Shown here: piece by piece, positions 47,553 through 61,857 of the stretch
How positions within the stretch are numbered: the stretch's first letter is position 1
How the letters are laid out: each line of letters starts with the position of its first letter
Assembly: GCA_022450045.1 (NCBI GenBank)
Contig: JAKURD010000020.1
Span: 1 to 64,000, forward strand
Origin: Gracilimonas sp.
Lineage (GTDB): Bacteria; Bacteroidota; Rhodothermia; Balneolales; Balneolaceae
DNA: 64,000 nt
Direction: 5' to 3'
The notes under the pieces: model-generated
The model's database searches: none
The model's input: only the letters and a program-made list of their open reading frames with translations
What the model was told of the DNA's origin: nothing
Made by a program: the position numbers and the translations under genes

Positions 47553-48848
47553 GTGGATATCCAACTTAAAGAAACCAGTAGTTATGCACGTGAAGCGGAC
47601 ATTGACCTTTCATGGGAGGAAATTGCATCGGATTTTGAACAGGCAATCAAGCAATTTTCTAAACGGGTAAAGCTTCCCGGATTTCGTCCGGGAAAAGTAC
47701 CGCGGAAGATTTTAATGAAACAGTTTCAACCTGCCATCGAAGCGGACTTTGTAGAAAAATCCGTCAATACGTATTATCTAAAAGCACTTCAGGAAAAAGA
47801 AATTATCCCCATCAATATGGGGAGCGTAAGTGATGTGCATTTTCACCATGGGAAACATTTTAAATTTAAAGTGGCATTTGAGATTGAACCAGAAGTCACA
47901 ATTCCTAAAATGAAGAGAAAAAGCCTCAAAGTTGAAAAAACAAATTATATAACCGACGATGAGGATATTGATATGGCCATTGATGAAATTCGCCATGGTC
48001 ATGCAGAAGTTAAAACGGTTGAAGACGGGGCGCAACTGGATGACTATGTCATTTGCGATCTTCAGGAAATTGATACTTCCGGCGTTCCCATTATTGGGAA
48101 AAAATTAGAAACACGCTATATTAAACTGGGGCAAATTCCATTCGATGGAGATAACCAGAAAAAACTGGAAGGCATAAAACCAGGTGAAAAAACCCAAGTA
48201 TCTGTTCCCGTGGATGAAAAAGGTTCAACCAGTACTTTTGAATTATCAGTCCAAAATGTGGAACGTCAAATATTACCGGAAGTGGATGAAGACTTTATTA
48301 AAATGGCCGACCCTGAAGCAGAAAATGTGGCAGATTATCGGGGACGCATCAAGGATCGATTGGGTAAAGCCTATGATCAGCGGTCAGAAAAAGCGTTTGA
48401 TGAGCAATTAACCGATGCCATGATAAACCACGTGAATCCGGAATTTCCACCCTCCATGGCGGAATCATACTTGGGCCATATGGTGGAAGATGTCATGAAA
48501 AATAACCCTGCAGCAACGGATAAAGAAAAAATAAAAGAAATATATCAACCGGTGGCGGAACGCAATTTAAAATGGTACCTGATTCGGAATACGATTATAA
48601 AAAATGAGGAATATGAAATTACCAAAGAAGACGTTCAGGCAGATATTGATCAACGAAAAGAAGCGAATCCGAAGGAAGCCAAGGAATTGGAAAAATATTT
48701 TAAAAAACCCAGTAACCGCAGCCGTTTGGAAGATGATTTGATGGAAAAGAAAGTCTTGGCTTATTTAAAAAACTTTACGAAAATCAAAGAGGTCAAAGTG
48801 AATACAAAAGACCTCCGTAAACAATCTGAAGGAAATGTACAGTCATGA
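47553..48848 (+). CDS. tig: Trigger factor
   Basis: Trigger factor is the ribosome-bound chaperone that meets nascent chains. The 431-residue product has the N-terminal ribosome-binding signature [16 protein letters not shown] (residues ~44-60), a central PPIase-type domain around residues 150-240, and a helical C-terminal arm. The start is GTG 47553 with AAGGA upstream. It overlaps clpP by 4 bases. The PPIase domain is divergent, as in related phyla. Confidence 0.93.
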   Translation: MDIQLKETSSYAREADIDLSWEEIASDFEQAIKQFSKRVKLPGFRPGKVPRKILMKQFQPAIEADFVEKSVNTYYLKALQEKEIIPINMGSVSDVHFHHGKHFKFKVAFEIEPEVTIPKMKRKSLKVEKTNYITDDEDIDMAIDEIRHGHAEVKTVEDGAQLDDYVICDLQEIDTSGVPIIGKKLETRYIKLGQIPFDGDNQKKLEGIKPGEKTQVSVPVDEKGSTSTFELSVQNVERQILPEVDEDFIKMADPEAENVADYRGRIKDRLGKAYDQRSEKAFDEQLTDAMINHVNPEFPPSMAESYLGHMVEDVMKNNPAATDKEKIKEIYQPVAERNLKWYLIRNTIIKNEEYEITKEDVQADIDQRKEANPKEAKELEKYFKKPSNRSRLEDDLMEKKVLAYLKNFTKIKEVKVNTKDLRKQSEGNVQS

Positions 48849-49450
48849 AACATGAAAACCCAATAAATCAATTAATCCCAATGGTGGTGGAACAGACAGG
48901 GCGTTTTGAACGGGCCTATGATATCTATTCGCGCCTCCTGAAAGAACGGATTGTATTCTTAGGCACCCCAATTGATGATACAGTAGCATCCGTTATTATT
49001 GCCCAACTTTTATTTCTTGAGGCAGAAAGCAGTGAAAAGGATATTTACCTTTACATCAATTCCCCAGGAGGCATCATCACTTCCGGAATGGGAATATATG
49101 ATACTATGAATTATATTAAACCGGATGTGGCAACCATATGTATGGGGCAGGCCGCCAGTATGGGTGCTTTTCTTTTAGCCGGTGGGAAAAAAGGAAAAAG
49201 ATCCGCATTACCCAATGCCCGGATAATGATTCATCAACCAATGGGTGGAGCAGAAGGGCAGGCGTCCGATATTAAAATCCAGGCAGATGAAATACTGCGC
49301 TTAAAAAATACACTCAATAAAATTTTAGCCAAAAATACAAAAAAGACCCTTAAAAAAATTGAAAACGATACGGATCGAAATTTCTTCATGAGCACAAAAG
49401 AAGCCAAAGATTACGGCATCATTGACACCATTCTTTCGGGACGGAAATAA
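48845..49450 (+). CDS. clpP: ATP-dependent Clp protease proteolytic subunit ClpP
   Basis: ClpP forms the double-heptamer serine protease chamber. The 201-residue product contains the catalytic triad: Ser in [12 protein letters not shown], His in IMIHQPMGG, Asp in ENDTDRNFF. The N-terminus ([30 protein letters not shown]) is that of a processed bacterial ClpP. It is coupled to tig by a 4-base overlap and precedes clpX by 8 bases. Confidence 0.96.
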   Translation: MKHENPINQLIPMVVEQTGRFERAYDIYSRLLKERIVFLGTPIDDTVASVIIAQLLFLEAESSEKDIYLYINSPGGIITSGMGIYDTMNYIKPDVATICMGQAASMGAFLLAGGKKGKRSALPNARIMIHQPMGGAEGQASDIKIQADEILRLKNTLNKILAKNTKKTLKKIENDTDRNFFMSTKEAKDYGIIDTILSGRK

Positions 49451-49458
49451 CCGATAAA

Positions 49459-50580
49459 TTGAAGATTCCAACGCCATTAGATCCAAAAGCCGGTGAACCA
49501 GAATCCACCGAGCCCAGACTACACCGACCGTCTGAAATTAAAGCGTATCTTGATAAATATGTTATTGGTCAAGAAAGTGCAAAACGGGCCGTGGCGGTGG
49601 CGGTGTATAATCATTATAAACGAATTCTCTCTGACCATGCAGATGATGATGTTGAATTAGATAAAAGTAATATTCTGATTATTGGCCCCACGGGAACAGG
49701 GAAAACATTAATTGCAGATACGCTGGCCAGATTTTTAGCTGTTCCGTTTGCTATCGCTGATGCCACCACCTTAACCGAAGCTGGATATGTGGGGGAAGAT
49801 GTTGAAAATATTCTGGTGCGATTACTCCAAATTGCCAACTATGATATTTATAAAGCCCAGGCGGGTATTGTTTATATCGATGAAATTGATAAAGTGGGGC
49901 GAAAAAGTTCAAGTGCTTCCATTACGCGGGATGTCTCCGGGGAGGGGGTACAGCAGTCCCTGCTGAAAATATTGGAAGGAACGGTGGCCCATATTCCACC
50001 CAAGGGAGGACGGAAACATCCAGAACAAAGTCTCATACCTATTGATACCAAAAATATTTTATTTATTTGCGGCGGTTCCTTTGACGGCTTACCGGAGATC
50101 ATTGGCCGACGCGTTAATACGGCTGAAATCGGTTTTACGAAGACATTGGCAAAAACGGAGAAGGCAGACGAAATATTGAAAGAAGTTATTCCGGAAGATT
50201 TGGTGAAATTTGGATTCATTCCAGAACTGATTGGACGTCTGCCAATTGTGACCACACTCAATCATTTGGATGAAGCAGATTTAATGCGCGTATTGCTGGA
50301 GCCAAAAAATTCATTGGTGAAGCAGTATAAAAAATTATTTCGGATGGAGGGTGTTGAACTTTTATTCCGGAAGGAAGCACTGCAGGAAATAATCAAATTG
50401 GCAATCAAACGAAATTCTGGTGCACGGGCATTACGTTCTGTAATGGAATCTTCTATGCTTGATTTAATGTTTCATCTTCCTGAATATTCAGAAGATCGTG
50501 TCACAAAAATCACCATTACAAAAGAATTTGTCCTTCGAGGTAAAAAGCCACTCATGCGTCGCAGCCGCCGTTCGGCATAG
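49459..50580 (+). CDS. clpX: ATPase subunit ClpX lacking the N-terminal zinc domain
   Basis: The AAA+ unfoldase of the ClpXP protease. The 373-residue protein has Walker A GPTGTGKT (76-83), Walker B VYIDEIDK, pore loop GYVGED, sensor/arginine [16 protein letters not shown], and the IGF loop (EIGFTK) that docks on ClpP. It starts at TTG 49459, directly with a short linker before [15 protein letters not shown], so the usual ~60-residue four-cysteine zinc-binding domain is missing. There is no room for it: clpP ends 8 bases upstream. Confidence 0.94.
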   Translation: MKIPTPLDPKAGEPESTEPRLHRPSEIKAYLDKYVIGQESAKRAVAVAVYNHYKRILSDHADDDVELDKSNILIIGPTGTGKTLIADTLARFLAVPFAIADATTLTEAGYVGEDVENILVRLLQIANYDIYKAQAGIVYIDEIDKVGRKSSSASITRDVSGEGVQQSLLKILEGTVAHIPPKGGRKHPEQSLIPIDTKNILFICGGSFDGLPEIIGRRVNTAEIGFTKTLAKTEKADEILKEVIPEDLVKFGFIPELIGRLPIVTTLNHLDEADLMRVLLEPKNSLVKQYKKLFRMEGVELLFRKEALQEIIKLAIKRNSGARALRSVMESSMLDLMFHLPEYSEDRVTKITITKEFVLRGKKPLMRRSRRSA

Positions 50581-50679
50581 TTTTTTCCTTTTTTTCTTTT
50601 AAATTTTTTTGCAATACTTTTTAATTTCTGTATCAGGTTTTTCAAAGGATTCTTTTATATTTAAGTGCGGTTCCGAGGC

Positions 50680-51747
50680 ATGAAAAACAAATTATACTCC
50701 AGATATTGTATCATCGTTGCAACACTCAGTATTTCTTGGGCACAGCAACAGTATATTAGTCCCGAGGATATTAAAACGGAATGGGGAAATTATACCACTT
50801 TTCAAAAACAGGAGTTGGTCAATTTTGCCACCTTTTTATATGATGAGGGATTTTATGAACGAGCTTTACTAAGCTATTTTCAATTTTTATATAAATATCC
50901 TAAAGACGAATTGGAAGTGGCTGCCTATTTCCAGATTGCAAAATGTTATGAATCATTGGAAAACTGGGGATTGGCCCAGAATTATTACAATCGCATTTTG
51001 GAAGAAAGTCCGCCAGGGACCCTTGCGGCAAATACGGCGCAATATCAGCTCTATTATATAATGTTAACCAAAGAAGAATATGGTACCATTATTGACAGCA
51101 CGAAAAATACTGAAGATCCGTATGAATTAGTCTTTCGTGCCTATGCTCATTTTGAGTTATTGGAATGGAAGGAGTCACGCCAGGCGTTTAAAGCCGCCGA
51201 AGCATTATTTGATCACGCCCATTATTCAAAACAAATCCGACCTTGGTATAAAGCAATCACAACGGCAGAAAATGCACCGTTAAAAGAAAAGACACCGGCA
51301 CTGCTTTCCTCACTTGCACCGGGTGGCGGATTTATTTATTTAAAACAGACTGAAAATGCTATTGGTGCCATGGGAGCTTCGTTTTTGTTATACGCGGCAA
51401 TGTTGACCATGCCTTCTATCGTTCAAAAAGGAGGGTTATCTGTCATGGATAACCGCCAGGGGATGGTTCCTGTTTCAGGAGGTTTGGTCACTAAAAATGG
51501 ATTATTTCAGTCATCGGTAGGTTACCAAATCCCTAACAAAATATCGTTGGAATCTAAAAGGGGTGCGGTTTTTATTCCACCGGTGATGATAGCCATCGGG
51601 CTTTATGCCGGGAGTATGTGGAAAGCAATCCATGATATTGATGAATCTAATCGCAAGTTAGTGAGGCGGTTTGCTGGACGTGTAACGGCCAAATTACTGA
51701 TTGAAAGATTCATGGATTACAACACGCCGGATTTTATTATAAAATAA
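50680..51747 (+). CDS. Secreted TPR-like protein with C-terminal membrane segments
   Basis: About 355 residues. A signal peptide (YCIIVATLSISWAQQ) is followed by a helical repeat region with TPR/YbgF-like features (residues ~45-130: ALLSYFQFLYKYPKDELEVAAYFQIAKCYESLENWGLAQNYY in overlapping repeats), and a C-terminal half with two hydrophobic segments (IGAMGASFLLYAAML; VFIPPVMIAIGLYAG) separated by polar loops. A plausible envelope-assembly or lipoprotein-like scaffold; function unknown. ATG 50680 is chosen; a GTG at 50665 is also in frame. Confidence 0.75.
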   Translation: MKNKLYSRYCIIVATLSISWAQQQYISPEDIKTEWGNYTTFQKQELVNFATFLYDEGFYERALLSYFQFLYKYPKDELEVAAYFQIAKCYESLENWGLAQNYYNRILEESPPGTLAANTAQYQLYYIMLTKEEYGTIIDSTKNTEDPYELVFRAYAHFELLEWKESRQAFKAAEALFDHAHYSKQIRPWYKAITTAENAPLKEKTPALLSSLAPGGGFIYLKQTENAIGAMGASFLLYAAMLTMPSIVQKGGLSVMDNRQGMVPVSGGLVTKNGLFQSSVGYQIPNKISLESKRGAVFIPPVMIAIGLYAGSMWKAIHDIDESNRKLVRRFAGRVTAKLLIERFMDYNTPDFIIK

Positions 51748-51755
51748 TTTAAAAT

Positions 51756-51776
51756 AGTGCAAATAAATATTGCACT
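51756..51776. repeat. Perfect 7-bp inverted repeat upstream of the rRNA operon
   Basis: AGTGCAA at 51756-51762 and TTGCACT at 51770-51776 flank a 7-base loop. The right arm contains TTGCAC, a possible -35 box for the rRNA promoter, so this could be an operator; as RNA it could also be a weak terminator for the preceding gene, though it lacks a T-run. Confidence 0.5.
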
Positions 51777-51826
51777 GGCATAATAATAAATAGTATTTTT
51801 GCAGGCTGTTCAAGACAGCATTATTC

Positions 51827-51843
51827 GTTTTTTGAAAATTGGG
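51827..51843 (+). promoter_or_regulatory. boxA-like antitermination element before 16S
   Basis: GTTTTTTGAAAATTGGG resembles the boxA of non-enteric rRNA leaders (TTCTTTGAAAA type), bound by NusB-S10 to prevent premature termination. An identical 17-base copy stands before the 23S gene at 53740-53756, which supports a functional role. Confidence 0.6.
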
Positions 51844-51873
51844 TATGCGTGGTCCAATTAATTGGATTTGAGA

Positions 51874-51894
51874 GTCGCTCCTACTCGGAGCGAC
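51874..51894 (+). promoter_or_regulatory. Leader hairpin before 16S
   Basis: GTCGCTCC (51874-51881) pairs perfectly with GGAGCGAC (51887-51894) around a 5-base loop, 24 bases before the 16S gene. No T-run follows, so it is a processing or leader structure rather than a terminator. Confidence 0.55.
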
Positions 51895-51917
51895 AAAGAC
51901 AGTACAGAATCAAACAT

Positions 51918-53490
<1,573 letters not shown>

Positions 53491-53554
53491 TCCCACTTTA
53501 TGTGGGATATGGTCGAACTCATTTCCTTGTGATCACGCATACCTATTTATTTTT

Positions 53555-53628
53555 GGGCTTGTAGCTCAGGTGGTTAGAGCGCATCCCTGATAAGGATGAG
53601 GTCCGTGGTTCGAGTCCACGCAGGCCCA
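53555..53628 (+). tRNA. tRNA-Ile (anticodon GAT)
   Basis: Acceptor GGGCTTG pairs with CAGGCCC; anticodon stem CATCC/GGATG encloses CTGATAA with anticodon GAT; T-arm CGTGG/CCACG. CCA is not encoded (the discriminator A is followed by CTT). It lies in the 16S-23S spacer, the standard place. Confidence 0.95.
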
Positions 53629-53653
53629 CTTGATCTATCGTCCCGATAATTTT

Positions 53654-53729
53654 GGGGCTGTAGCTCAGTTGGGAGAGCGCCTGATTTGCATTCAGGAGGT
53701 CGCAGGTTCGATCCCTGTCAGCTCCACCA
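53654..53729 (+). tRNA. tRNA-Ala (anticodon TGC)
   Basis: Acceptor GGGGCTG pairs with CAGCTCC; the anticodon arm CCTGATTTGCATTCAGG carries TGC; the T-arm is normal, and CCA is encoded (or appears so by chance) at 53727-53729. Second tRNA of the 16S-23S spacer, 25 bases after tRNA-Ile. Confidence 0.95.
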
Positions 53730-53739
53730 GAAAGATTTT

Positions 53740-53756
53740 GTTTTTTGAAAATTGGG
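53740..53756 (+). promoter_or_regulatory. boxA-like element before 23S
   Basis: An exact 17-base copy of the element at 51827-51843 (GTTTTTTGAAAATTGGG). Spacer boxA sites before 23S are known in E. coli and others and renew antitermination on the long transcript. Confidence 0.6.
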
Positions 53757-53765
53757 AATTGATGT

Positions 53766-53785
53766 CGATTCACAAATGTGAATCG
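53766..53785. repeat. 20-base palindrome in the spacer
   Basis: CGATTCACAAATGTGAATCG is a perfect inverted repeat (9-bp arms, 2-base centre), 10 bases after the second boxA-like element. It may be an RNA processing stem. Confidence 0.55.
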
Positions 53786-53848
53786 TCTTCTGCAAACTGC
53801 GGAAGGCGGTAACTTCATTTTGTGACACTGAAATAATAAAAAAGTGAA

Positions 53849-53896
53849 AATATTTCTTATCGTTAGATAAGAAATATTGATCATTCAAATGATCAA
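53849..53896 (+). repeat. Two tandem perfect hairpins just before 23S
   Basis: AATATTTCTTATC and GATAAGAAATATT (53849-53861, 53866-53878) form a 13-bp stem with a GTTA loop. TTGATCATT and AATGATCAA (53877-53885, 53888-53896) form a 9-bp stem with a 2-base loop. They share two bases and end 8 bases before the 23S gene. Likely RNase III-type processing signals or structural leader. Confidence 0.65.
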
Positions 53897-53904
53897 GAGC
53901 CTTT

Positions 53905-56901
<2,997 letters not shown>

Positions 56902-56959
56902 AATTTTTCTCTTTGTAAAATGGGCACTACGTTAATCTCCAAAACTTTTATTGAAGCTT

Positions 56960-57077
56960 TCCGGCGACTATAGCGTAGGGGCAACACCCGTTCCCATCCC
57001 GAACACGGCAGTTAAGACCTATAGCGCCGATGATATTGCGCGGGAGACCAGCGTGAGAAAGTAGGTCATCGCCGGGA
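56960..57077 (+). rRNA. 5S ribosomal RNA
   Basis: About 118 bases, 58 bases after 23S. CCGGCGA at the 5' end pairs with TCGCCGG at the 3' end; the CCCATCCCGAACACGG loop typical of 5S is at ~56996. A strong terminator follows, closing the rRNA operon. Confidence 0.93.
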
Positions 57078-57083
57078 ATAATT

Positions 57084-57115
57084 AAAAAAACCCTCTTTGA
57101 TAGAGGGTTTTTTTT
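57084..57115 (+). terminator. rRNA operon terminator
   Basis: AAAAAAACCCTCT (57084-57096) pairs with AGAGGGTTTTTTT (57102-57114) around a 5-base loop, followed by a T-run. A classical rho-independent terminator 7 bases after the 5S gene. Confidence 0.92.
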
Positions 57116-57195
57116 GTGATCTTTAACACACACTAGTATATTGTTATTGAAAAGACAGGAACAAATCCGGTAAATTCATATTTAGGAGGTTGAAG

Positions 57196-58371
57196 ATGAA
57201 GTTTGTTTCCAGAGCATTATTTTATATTTGTTTTTTAGCATATTTACCGCTGAAAGCCCAAAATGTCACCCTTACTGGCACTATTTATGATTATGCCACC
57301 TATTATGTTTCCAGCTTTGATCCCCAGACAGGTGCGTCAGATTTTCAATTATTTCGATACACGCTCAGTTCAGATTCTTATCCCGTTTGGATCAAAGTAA
57401 CCTTTCGGGCCACCATGCTTTCACCTGCGCTTGGTATCAACACGGAGACAGCAATTCTGGATCTGTATACATCTCCATTCCCTTTGGAGCATGATATAAT
57501 ACTGGATAATAGAGATCTCTCAACAACAACAACTGAATTACGGGATGTAACCGGGGCGCCGATCAACCTATCTGTTTACATACAAGATGTCATTGATGTA
57601 GCTGATCTGAATGCCATGCTTAGTTCGATAATGACTACAGGGCGATTGGCTGATGGAAATTATACATTCCAATTCGGTGTAGCGTCTGGTTCAACTGAAA
57701 GTGCCTGTGAATCAGCGTCTCCAATATTTGAGACCAGGACAATCGTTGTAGAGTCACCAAGTGCGATAAACCTGGAATATCCAGGCGGTGCTCTATCCGA
57801 TACGTCATCGACAGAGGTTTTTACTACCTATCCATTACTGGTATGGTCCTCATCAAGTTGTAATAGATGTGCATCATTTGTACGGGTTGCAGAATTTAAT
57901 CCCAGTGTTCATTCATCCGTGGATGAAGCTATTCAGGATGAAAGGCGCTTACCTTTTGATCAGGCACAAGAGTGGGAAAATATAGGTATCGTAAATAGCT
58001 ATCAATATCCTTTGTCTGGTGCCCTGCCTTTAGAATATGGTAAGGTGTATGTATGGCAAGTGAAGCATGAATTAACAACAACTGCTGGATCAGATGAACT
58101 GCTATCCCCGATTTATGCATTTCGTATCCAGGATGTAGCATCCGGTACAACAACCACTTCATACCATCCGATTGTACGGATACTTCAACAGGTGTTAAGT
58201 GAAGACCAATTCAATTCACTTTTTGGACCCAGTGCGGTATTGGATGGGTTCTCACCTTCAGGTTCCTATAGAATTAATGGTGATTCAGACGATTTGTCTG
58301 CTGCAATCTCACTACTGAACCAGATCACAAATGGGACAGCTAGTATAACAAATGTAGAAGTGCAGGATTAA
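57196..58371 (+). CDS. Secreted protein of unknown function
   Basis: A 391-residue protein with a signal peptide (FVSRALFYICFLAYLPLKAQ) and otherwise beta-rich. Two regions look like Ig/fibronectin-type strands (TLTGTIYDYATYYVS...; INLEYPGGALSDTSSTEVFTTYPLLVWSSSSC). The frame starts at TTG 57190, but ATG 57196 with AGGAGG at 57184-57189 is right. No family recognised. It is the first gene of a four-gene unit that includes FecR, a barrel-like protein and a CHASE2 cyclase, so a surface or periplasmic role is likely. Confidence 0.8.
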   Translation: MKFVSRALFYICFLAYLPLKAQNVTLTGTIYDYATYYVSSFDPQTGASDFQLFRYTLSSDSYPVWIKVTFRATMLSPALGINTETAILDLYTSPFPLEHDIILDNRDLSTTTTELRDVTGAPINLSVYIQDVIDVADLNAMLSSIMTTGRLADGNYTFQFGVASGSTESACESASPIFETRTIVVESPSAINLEYPGGALSDTSSTEVFTTYPLLVWSSSSCNRCASFVRVAEFNPSVHSSVDEAIQDERRLPFDQAQEWENIGIVNSYQYPLSGALPLEYGKVYVWQVKHELTTTAGSDELLSPIYAFRIQDVASGTTTTSYHPIVRILQQVLSEDQFNSLFGPSAVLDGFSPSGSYRINGDSDDLSAAISLLNQITNGTASITNVEVQD

Positions 58372-58373
58372 TA

Positions 58374-59048
58374 ATCCGTAAAAGTATTTTATTAATTATT
58401 TTGCTTACTGCGAGCCAATTTGCATTAGCTCAGCGCATTGCTATTGCGACGAAGGCAATGGGTGCGGTTGAGATTGACAAAAAAGCGAAGCCAGGATACA
58501 ATAGTTTAAAAGCTGGTACTATCCTGGATGACGGTGATCGTATCCGTACTGGTTCAGATGGTTTTACCCTGGTGATCTTTATTGATGATAAGTCTCAGTT
58601 AAAAATCAAGGGGGACTCAGAAGTAACCATCGCAGGGAAAAAGATCGCTTCGGCTATATCCAAGAATATTCGCATGGATAATGGTACTGTTAGAGCGCAG
58701 GTGAACAAGCAGAGAAAAGGTGAATTTGTAATTCAAAGTACCACATCTGTTGCATCTGTTAAAGGTACAGACTTCTGGTTTATTGCCAATTCGGAAGAGG
58801 GGGATATGGTTATAGGTCTCGAAGGAATTGTAGACCTCTTTAATGTAATCAGCGGATTAAGTGTTGATGTTACTGCAGGAAATACAGGTACATCAGACAG
58901 CAATGGAAATATTGATGTAAATGAGACAAACCAGAACACAATACCTGAAGATCCTACAGAAGGTGATGCACCAGTTGGTGATCAGATTGAGATAGAGTTT
59001 GAAGGTCCCAATGGTGAAATCAAAAAATTACTAATTGATATTCAATAA
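58374..59048 (+). CDS. FecR-domain periplasmic protein
   Basis: A FecR domain spans roughly GAVEIDKKAKPGYNSLKAGTILDDGDRIRTGSDGF to VKGTDFWFI; acidic, Asn-rich tail follows. FecR domains carry signals to sigma factors or cyclases in the envelope. An ATG is lacking. TTG 58401 would cut the signal peptide to 11 residues; reading back to ATC 58374 gives a good one (xRKSILLIILLTASQFALAQ) with AGGA 6 bases upstream. A non-standard start, or a base error in ATG, is likely. It lies 2 bases after the secreted protein gene. Confidence 0.83.
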   Translation: MRKSILLIILLTASQFALAQRIAIATKAMGAVEIDKKAKPGYNSLKAGTILDDGDRIRTGSDGFTLVIFIDDKSQLKIKGDSEVTIAGKKIASAISKNIRMDNGTVRAQVNKQRKGEFVIQSTTSVASVKGTDFWFIANSEEGDMVIGLEGIVDLFNVISGLSVDVTAGNTGTSDSNGNIDVNETNQNTIPEDPTEGDAPVGDQIEIEFEGPNGEIKKLLIDIQ

Positions 59049-59083
59049 ACAAGCTTTCTTGCAGCCAAAATAATAATTATCCA

Positions 59084-61852
59084 ATGTTGACGCCCGGCGA
59101 AGACAGATGGATTGCAGCATTCGTATTATCCGTTTGTCTGGCTACCACAGTTACCATAGCGCAAGAATCAATCATTTATCATATGCCCCCGGAAAATGCA
59201 TCATCCGGCGAATCTGTAACATTGATTGCGTCTTTATTCTCCGATGCGCGGGTATTGGAAGCAAAGTTGTTCATCAGGGAAACAAATTCTCTAAAATTTA
59301 CTGAGGAAGAGCTGGATTTTTCAGGATCAAACTGGAAATTCACAGTTCCAAGTGACAGGGTTACTCAAGCTGGATTGGAGTATGCCATAATATTTCGACT
59401 CGATGATGGTAGCACCATAGCTTTTCCACGCGGTGATCCACTGAAAAACCCATACAATCTTGTGATTGGACCACCCCGACAAAGTGACCGGTCATTTGAG
59501 CGGAGAGAAAGTTTTTTTATAGATGCTGTGGATTTTGAAAGTAAGGATTTCCTGGTACTATCTCCTGAACCTGGTTCCATTGTTATCCCTGGTGATGAGG
59601 TAATTGCAGTATCCTTTTTTAATATCCCAGATATTGACACTACTTCAATTAGAATAACGCTGGATGGTGTAGATCTTACCCCCATGGCCAGCATTGGCGG
59701 CGGTATAATATCTCTCCTACCTGGTGAACTGAACTCTGGGCCCCATTCGATAATTGTAGAAAGCAGAACCAAATATAACGAACAGATTCGACCCTTGACC
59801 TGGATTTTTAATACTGCTGCAGGTGAATGGTCCATAATGGACGAGATAAGTTATAATGGAAAATTAGATGGACGTTTATCTTCGCAGGCTTCAGAAGCAC
59901 AAGTGGTCAATTATTCTGAAGTAAATGGAAAATTCAATGCGGATTTTAACTGGGCTGGCTTCAAGGGATCTGTACGTCTGAATACCAGAGATAATCCACA
60001 CGTACAACCGTTAAATCGATTTTCCGGGAATCTATTTTTTGGCAAGTACCTAAATATATATACAGGTGATTATTACCCCTCCATTTCACCGTTCCTAATT
60101 GATGGTAGACGGGTAAGAGGCATGGGGATTGACATCGATTTAAAATGGGTCAGATTTCAATCGGTTGGCGGCGAACTGAATCGGCCAGTTCAGCGAAAAT
60201 TTGGTGTAGATGGAGGGTTGGTATTAATGAAAAATCAAACAGCTATTGATTCGGTAACCGGTAATCCTGTATTCTATCTTGAAAGAAGCGGCTATACCTT
60301 CACCCGGAATATTACTGCCATGCGGTTATCAAGCGAACTTTTCTCTCGATTTAAACTGGGAGTTCATTACCTAAAGGCCAGGGATGACGTAGGCAGCGTA
60401 AATGTAGATATGGAGAAAATGGATGCCTATGGTACTTTCTACGTAGATAGTACTGCATATGCCGGTTACTCAATAAATATACCGACAAAAAATTATACCT
60501 ATAAAAAATTTTCCGAGGTTGTTCAGGAAAATGGTGGCTTAGTTAATTTGTCAGATAGTAAATGGTCCTATAGGAATCCTGAAGATAATCTGGTTGTAGG
60601 CTTTGATCTTGGCGCAATAATGGATAAGCGGCGCTTGGATTTCAATTTTACATGGAATTTGAGTTTATTCAATCGCGATATTTGGGATGGACCCATGTCA
60701 CTAGAAGAAATGGATGTAGCTCTTGATGACTCTGTAGATGGTATTATCGGCAGACAATATGACGATAATGGCATAGTGATCCAGGGCGGGTTAGTGGAAA
60801 TAGCTGATTTGCCTGATCCATTGGCACTTAGGGATCTATTTACCATCAATATCAATATGACTCCATTAGTGCCTATAGATGCTATTAATTATGATGAACA
60901 TCCCATAGCAACAGTTGTGAATATGCCTTCTGCGGCATTTAATATCAAATTGGCAGGAAATTATCCGTTAAGCAAATTCATTCTGGAATATCGTCAAGTC
61001 GGCCCCGAATTTGTATCGCTTGGTAATCCGTTTCTGGCTAGTAACATTCGTGAGTTTATATTATTAAATCGTATTACACATTTATTTGATTCAAAACTGT
61101 TAATCACAACAGGATTTAAGCATCGGGATAATAAGATCCTTAAATATGTAGCCAACCCTACAAATTCAAACACTATAACACTTAATTTATCTTTTCTGCC
61201 AGGCGCAGGTACACCATCTTATGTATTCAATTTTCAATCTATCGGTAAGAATAATGAAAAGGAAGAATTGGATAAAGTGGGTGAATCAGATGTGGACAAC
61301 AGACAAGATACGCGTACAACGAATATGCTTCTGTCAATCAATTATCCATTAACCTATCGTTCAATTAAGCATAATTTTGTTTTGAATTATAACAGTATGA
61401 AAAATACAGATAAATTGGCCAATGATCGTACGGAAGGCTATTTTTTTCCAGGGAGTGATTCAAAATCGGTAACATTATCTCTTGCTTCCCGGTTTCAGTC
61501 TCCCTTAAGGACCATGCTGAATGTCAGCTTTATGGATCTATTAATTCCCAGTTTAGATTCGCAGGGGAATGTGATAAAAAATACAATAACTTGGAAAACA
61601 TTGGGTGTGAATGGGAGATATGCGTTGCAGGAAAATAAAATTAACCTGACTGGTGGGCTGTCCTATGTTAAGAATGAATCCTTAGCCACTGTATCCAGTG
61701 TTATTGATCTGCGCGGGGGCGCGGATTACAGGATGCGTCAGAACCTCAGTTTATCCTGTTCTGGCCAACTGCAGATTGTAGTAAATGAAACCGCAAAGGA
61801 AACAAAATTAAATACATCCGGGATTCTAATGTCCTTTCGGTATAATTTTTGA
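59084..61852 (+). CDS. Large outer-membrane-like protein
   Basis: A 922-residue protein with a signal peptide (WIAAFVLSVCLATTVTIAQ). After it come two beta-sandwich-like domains (about residues 30-130 and 160-245: PPENASSGESVTLIASLFSD; LSPEPGSIVIPGDEVIAVSFF), then ~650 residues of alternating amphipathic strands that end in YNF, with C-terminal Phe as in outer-membrane barrels. I do not recognise the family. It starts 35 bases after the FecR gene and ends 5 bases before the cyclase gene. A sensor/surface partner of both is likely. Confidence 0.8.
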   Translation: MLTPGEDRWIAAFVLSVCLATTVTIAQESIIYHMPPENASSGESVTLIASLFSDARVLEAKLFIRETNSLKFTEEELDFSGSNWKFTVPSDRVTQAGLEYAIIFRLDDGSTIAFPRGDPLKNPYNLVIGPPRQSDRSFERRESFFIDAVDFESKDFLVLSPEPGSIVIPGDEVIAVSFFNIPDIDTTSIRITLDGVDLTPMASIGGGIISLLPGELNSGPHSIIVESRTKYNEQIRPLTWIFNTAAGEWSIMDEISYNGKLDGRLSSQASEAQVVNYSEVNGKFNADFNWAGFKGSVRLNTRDNPHVQPLNRFSGNLFFGKYLNIYTGDYYPSISPFLIDGRRVRGMGIDIDLKWVRFQSVGGELNRPVQRKFGVDGGLVLMKNQTAIDSVTGNPVFYLERSGYTFTRNITAMRLSSELFSRFKLGVHYLKARDDVGSVNVDMEKMDAYGTFYVDSTAYAGYSINIPTKNYTYKKFSEVVQENGGLVNLSDSKWSYRNPEDNLVVGFDLGAIMDKRRLDFNFTWNLSLFNRDIWDGPMSLEEMDVALDDSVDGIIGRQYDDNGIVIQGGLVEIADLPDPLALRDLFTININMTPLVPIDAINYDEHPIATVVNMPSAAFNIKLAGNYPLSKFILEYRQVGPEFVSLGNPFLASNIREFILLNRITHLFDSKLLITTGFKHRDNKILKYVANPTNSNTITLNLSFLPGAGTPSYVFNFQSIGKNNEKEELDKVGESDVDNRQDTRTTNMLLSINYPLTYRSIKHNFVLNYNSMKNTDKLANDRTEGYFFPGSDSKSVTLSLASRFQSPLRTMLNVSFMDLLIPSLDSQGNVIKNTITWKTLGVNGRYALQENKINLTGGLSYVKNESLATVSSVIDLRGGADYRMRQNLSLSCSGQLQIVVNETAKETKLNTSGILMSFRYNF

Positions 61853-61857
61853 TCAAC

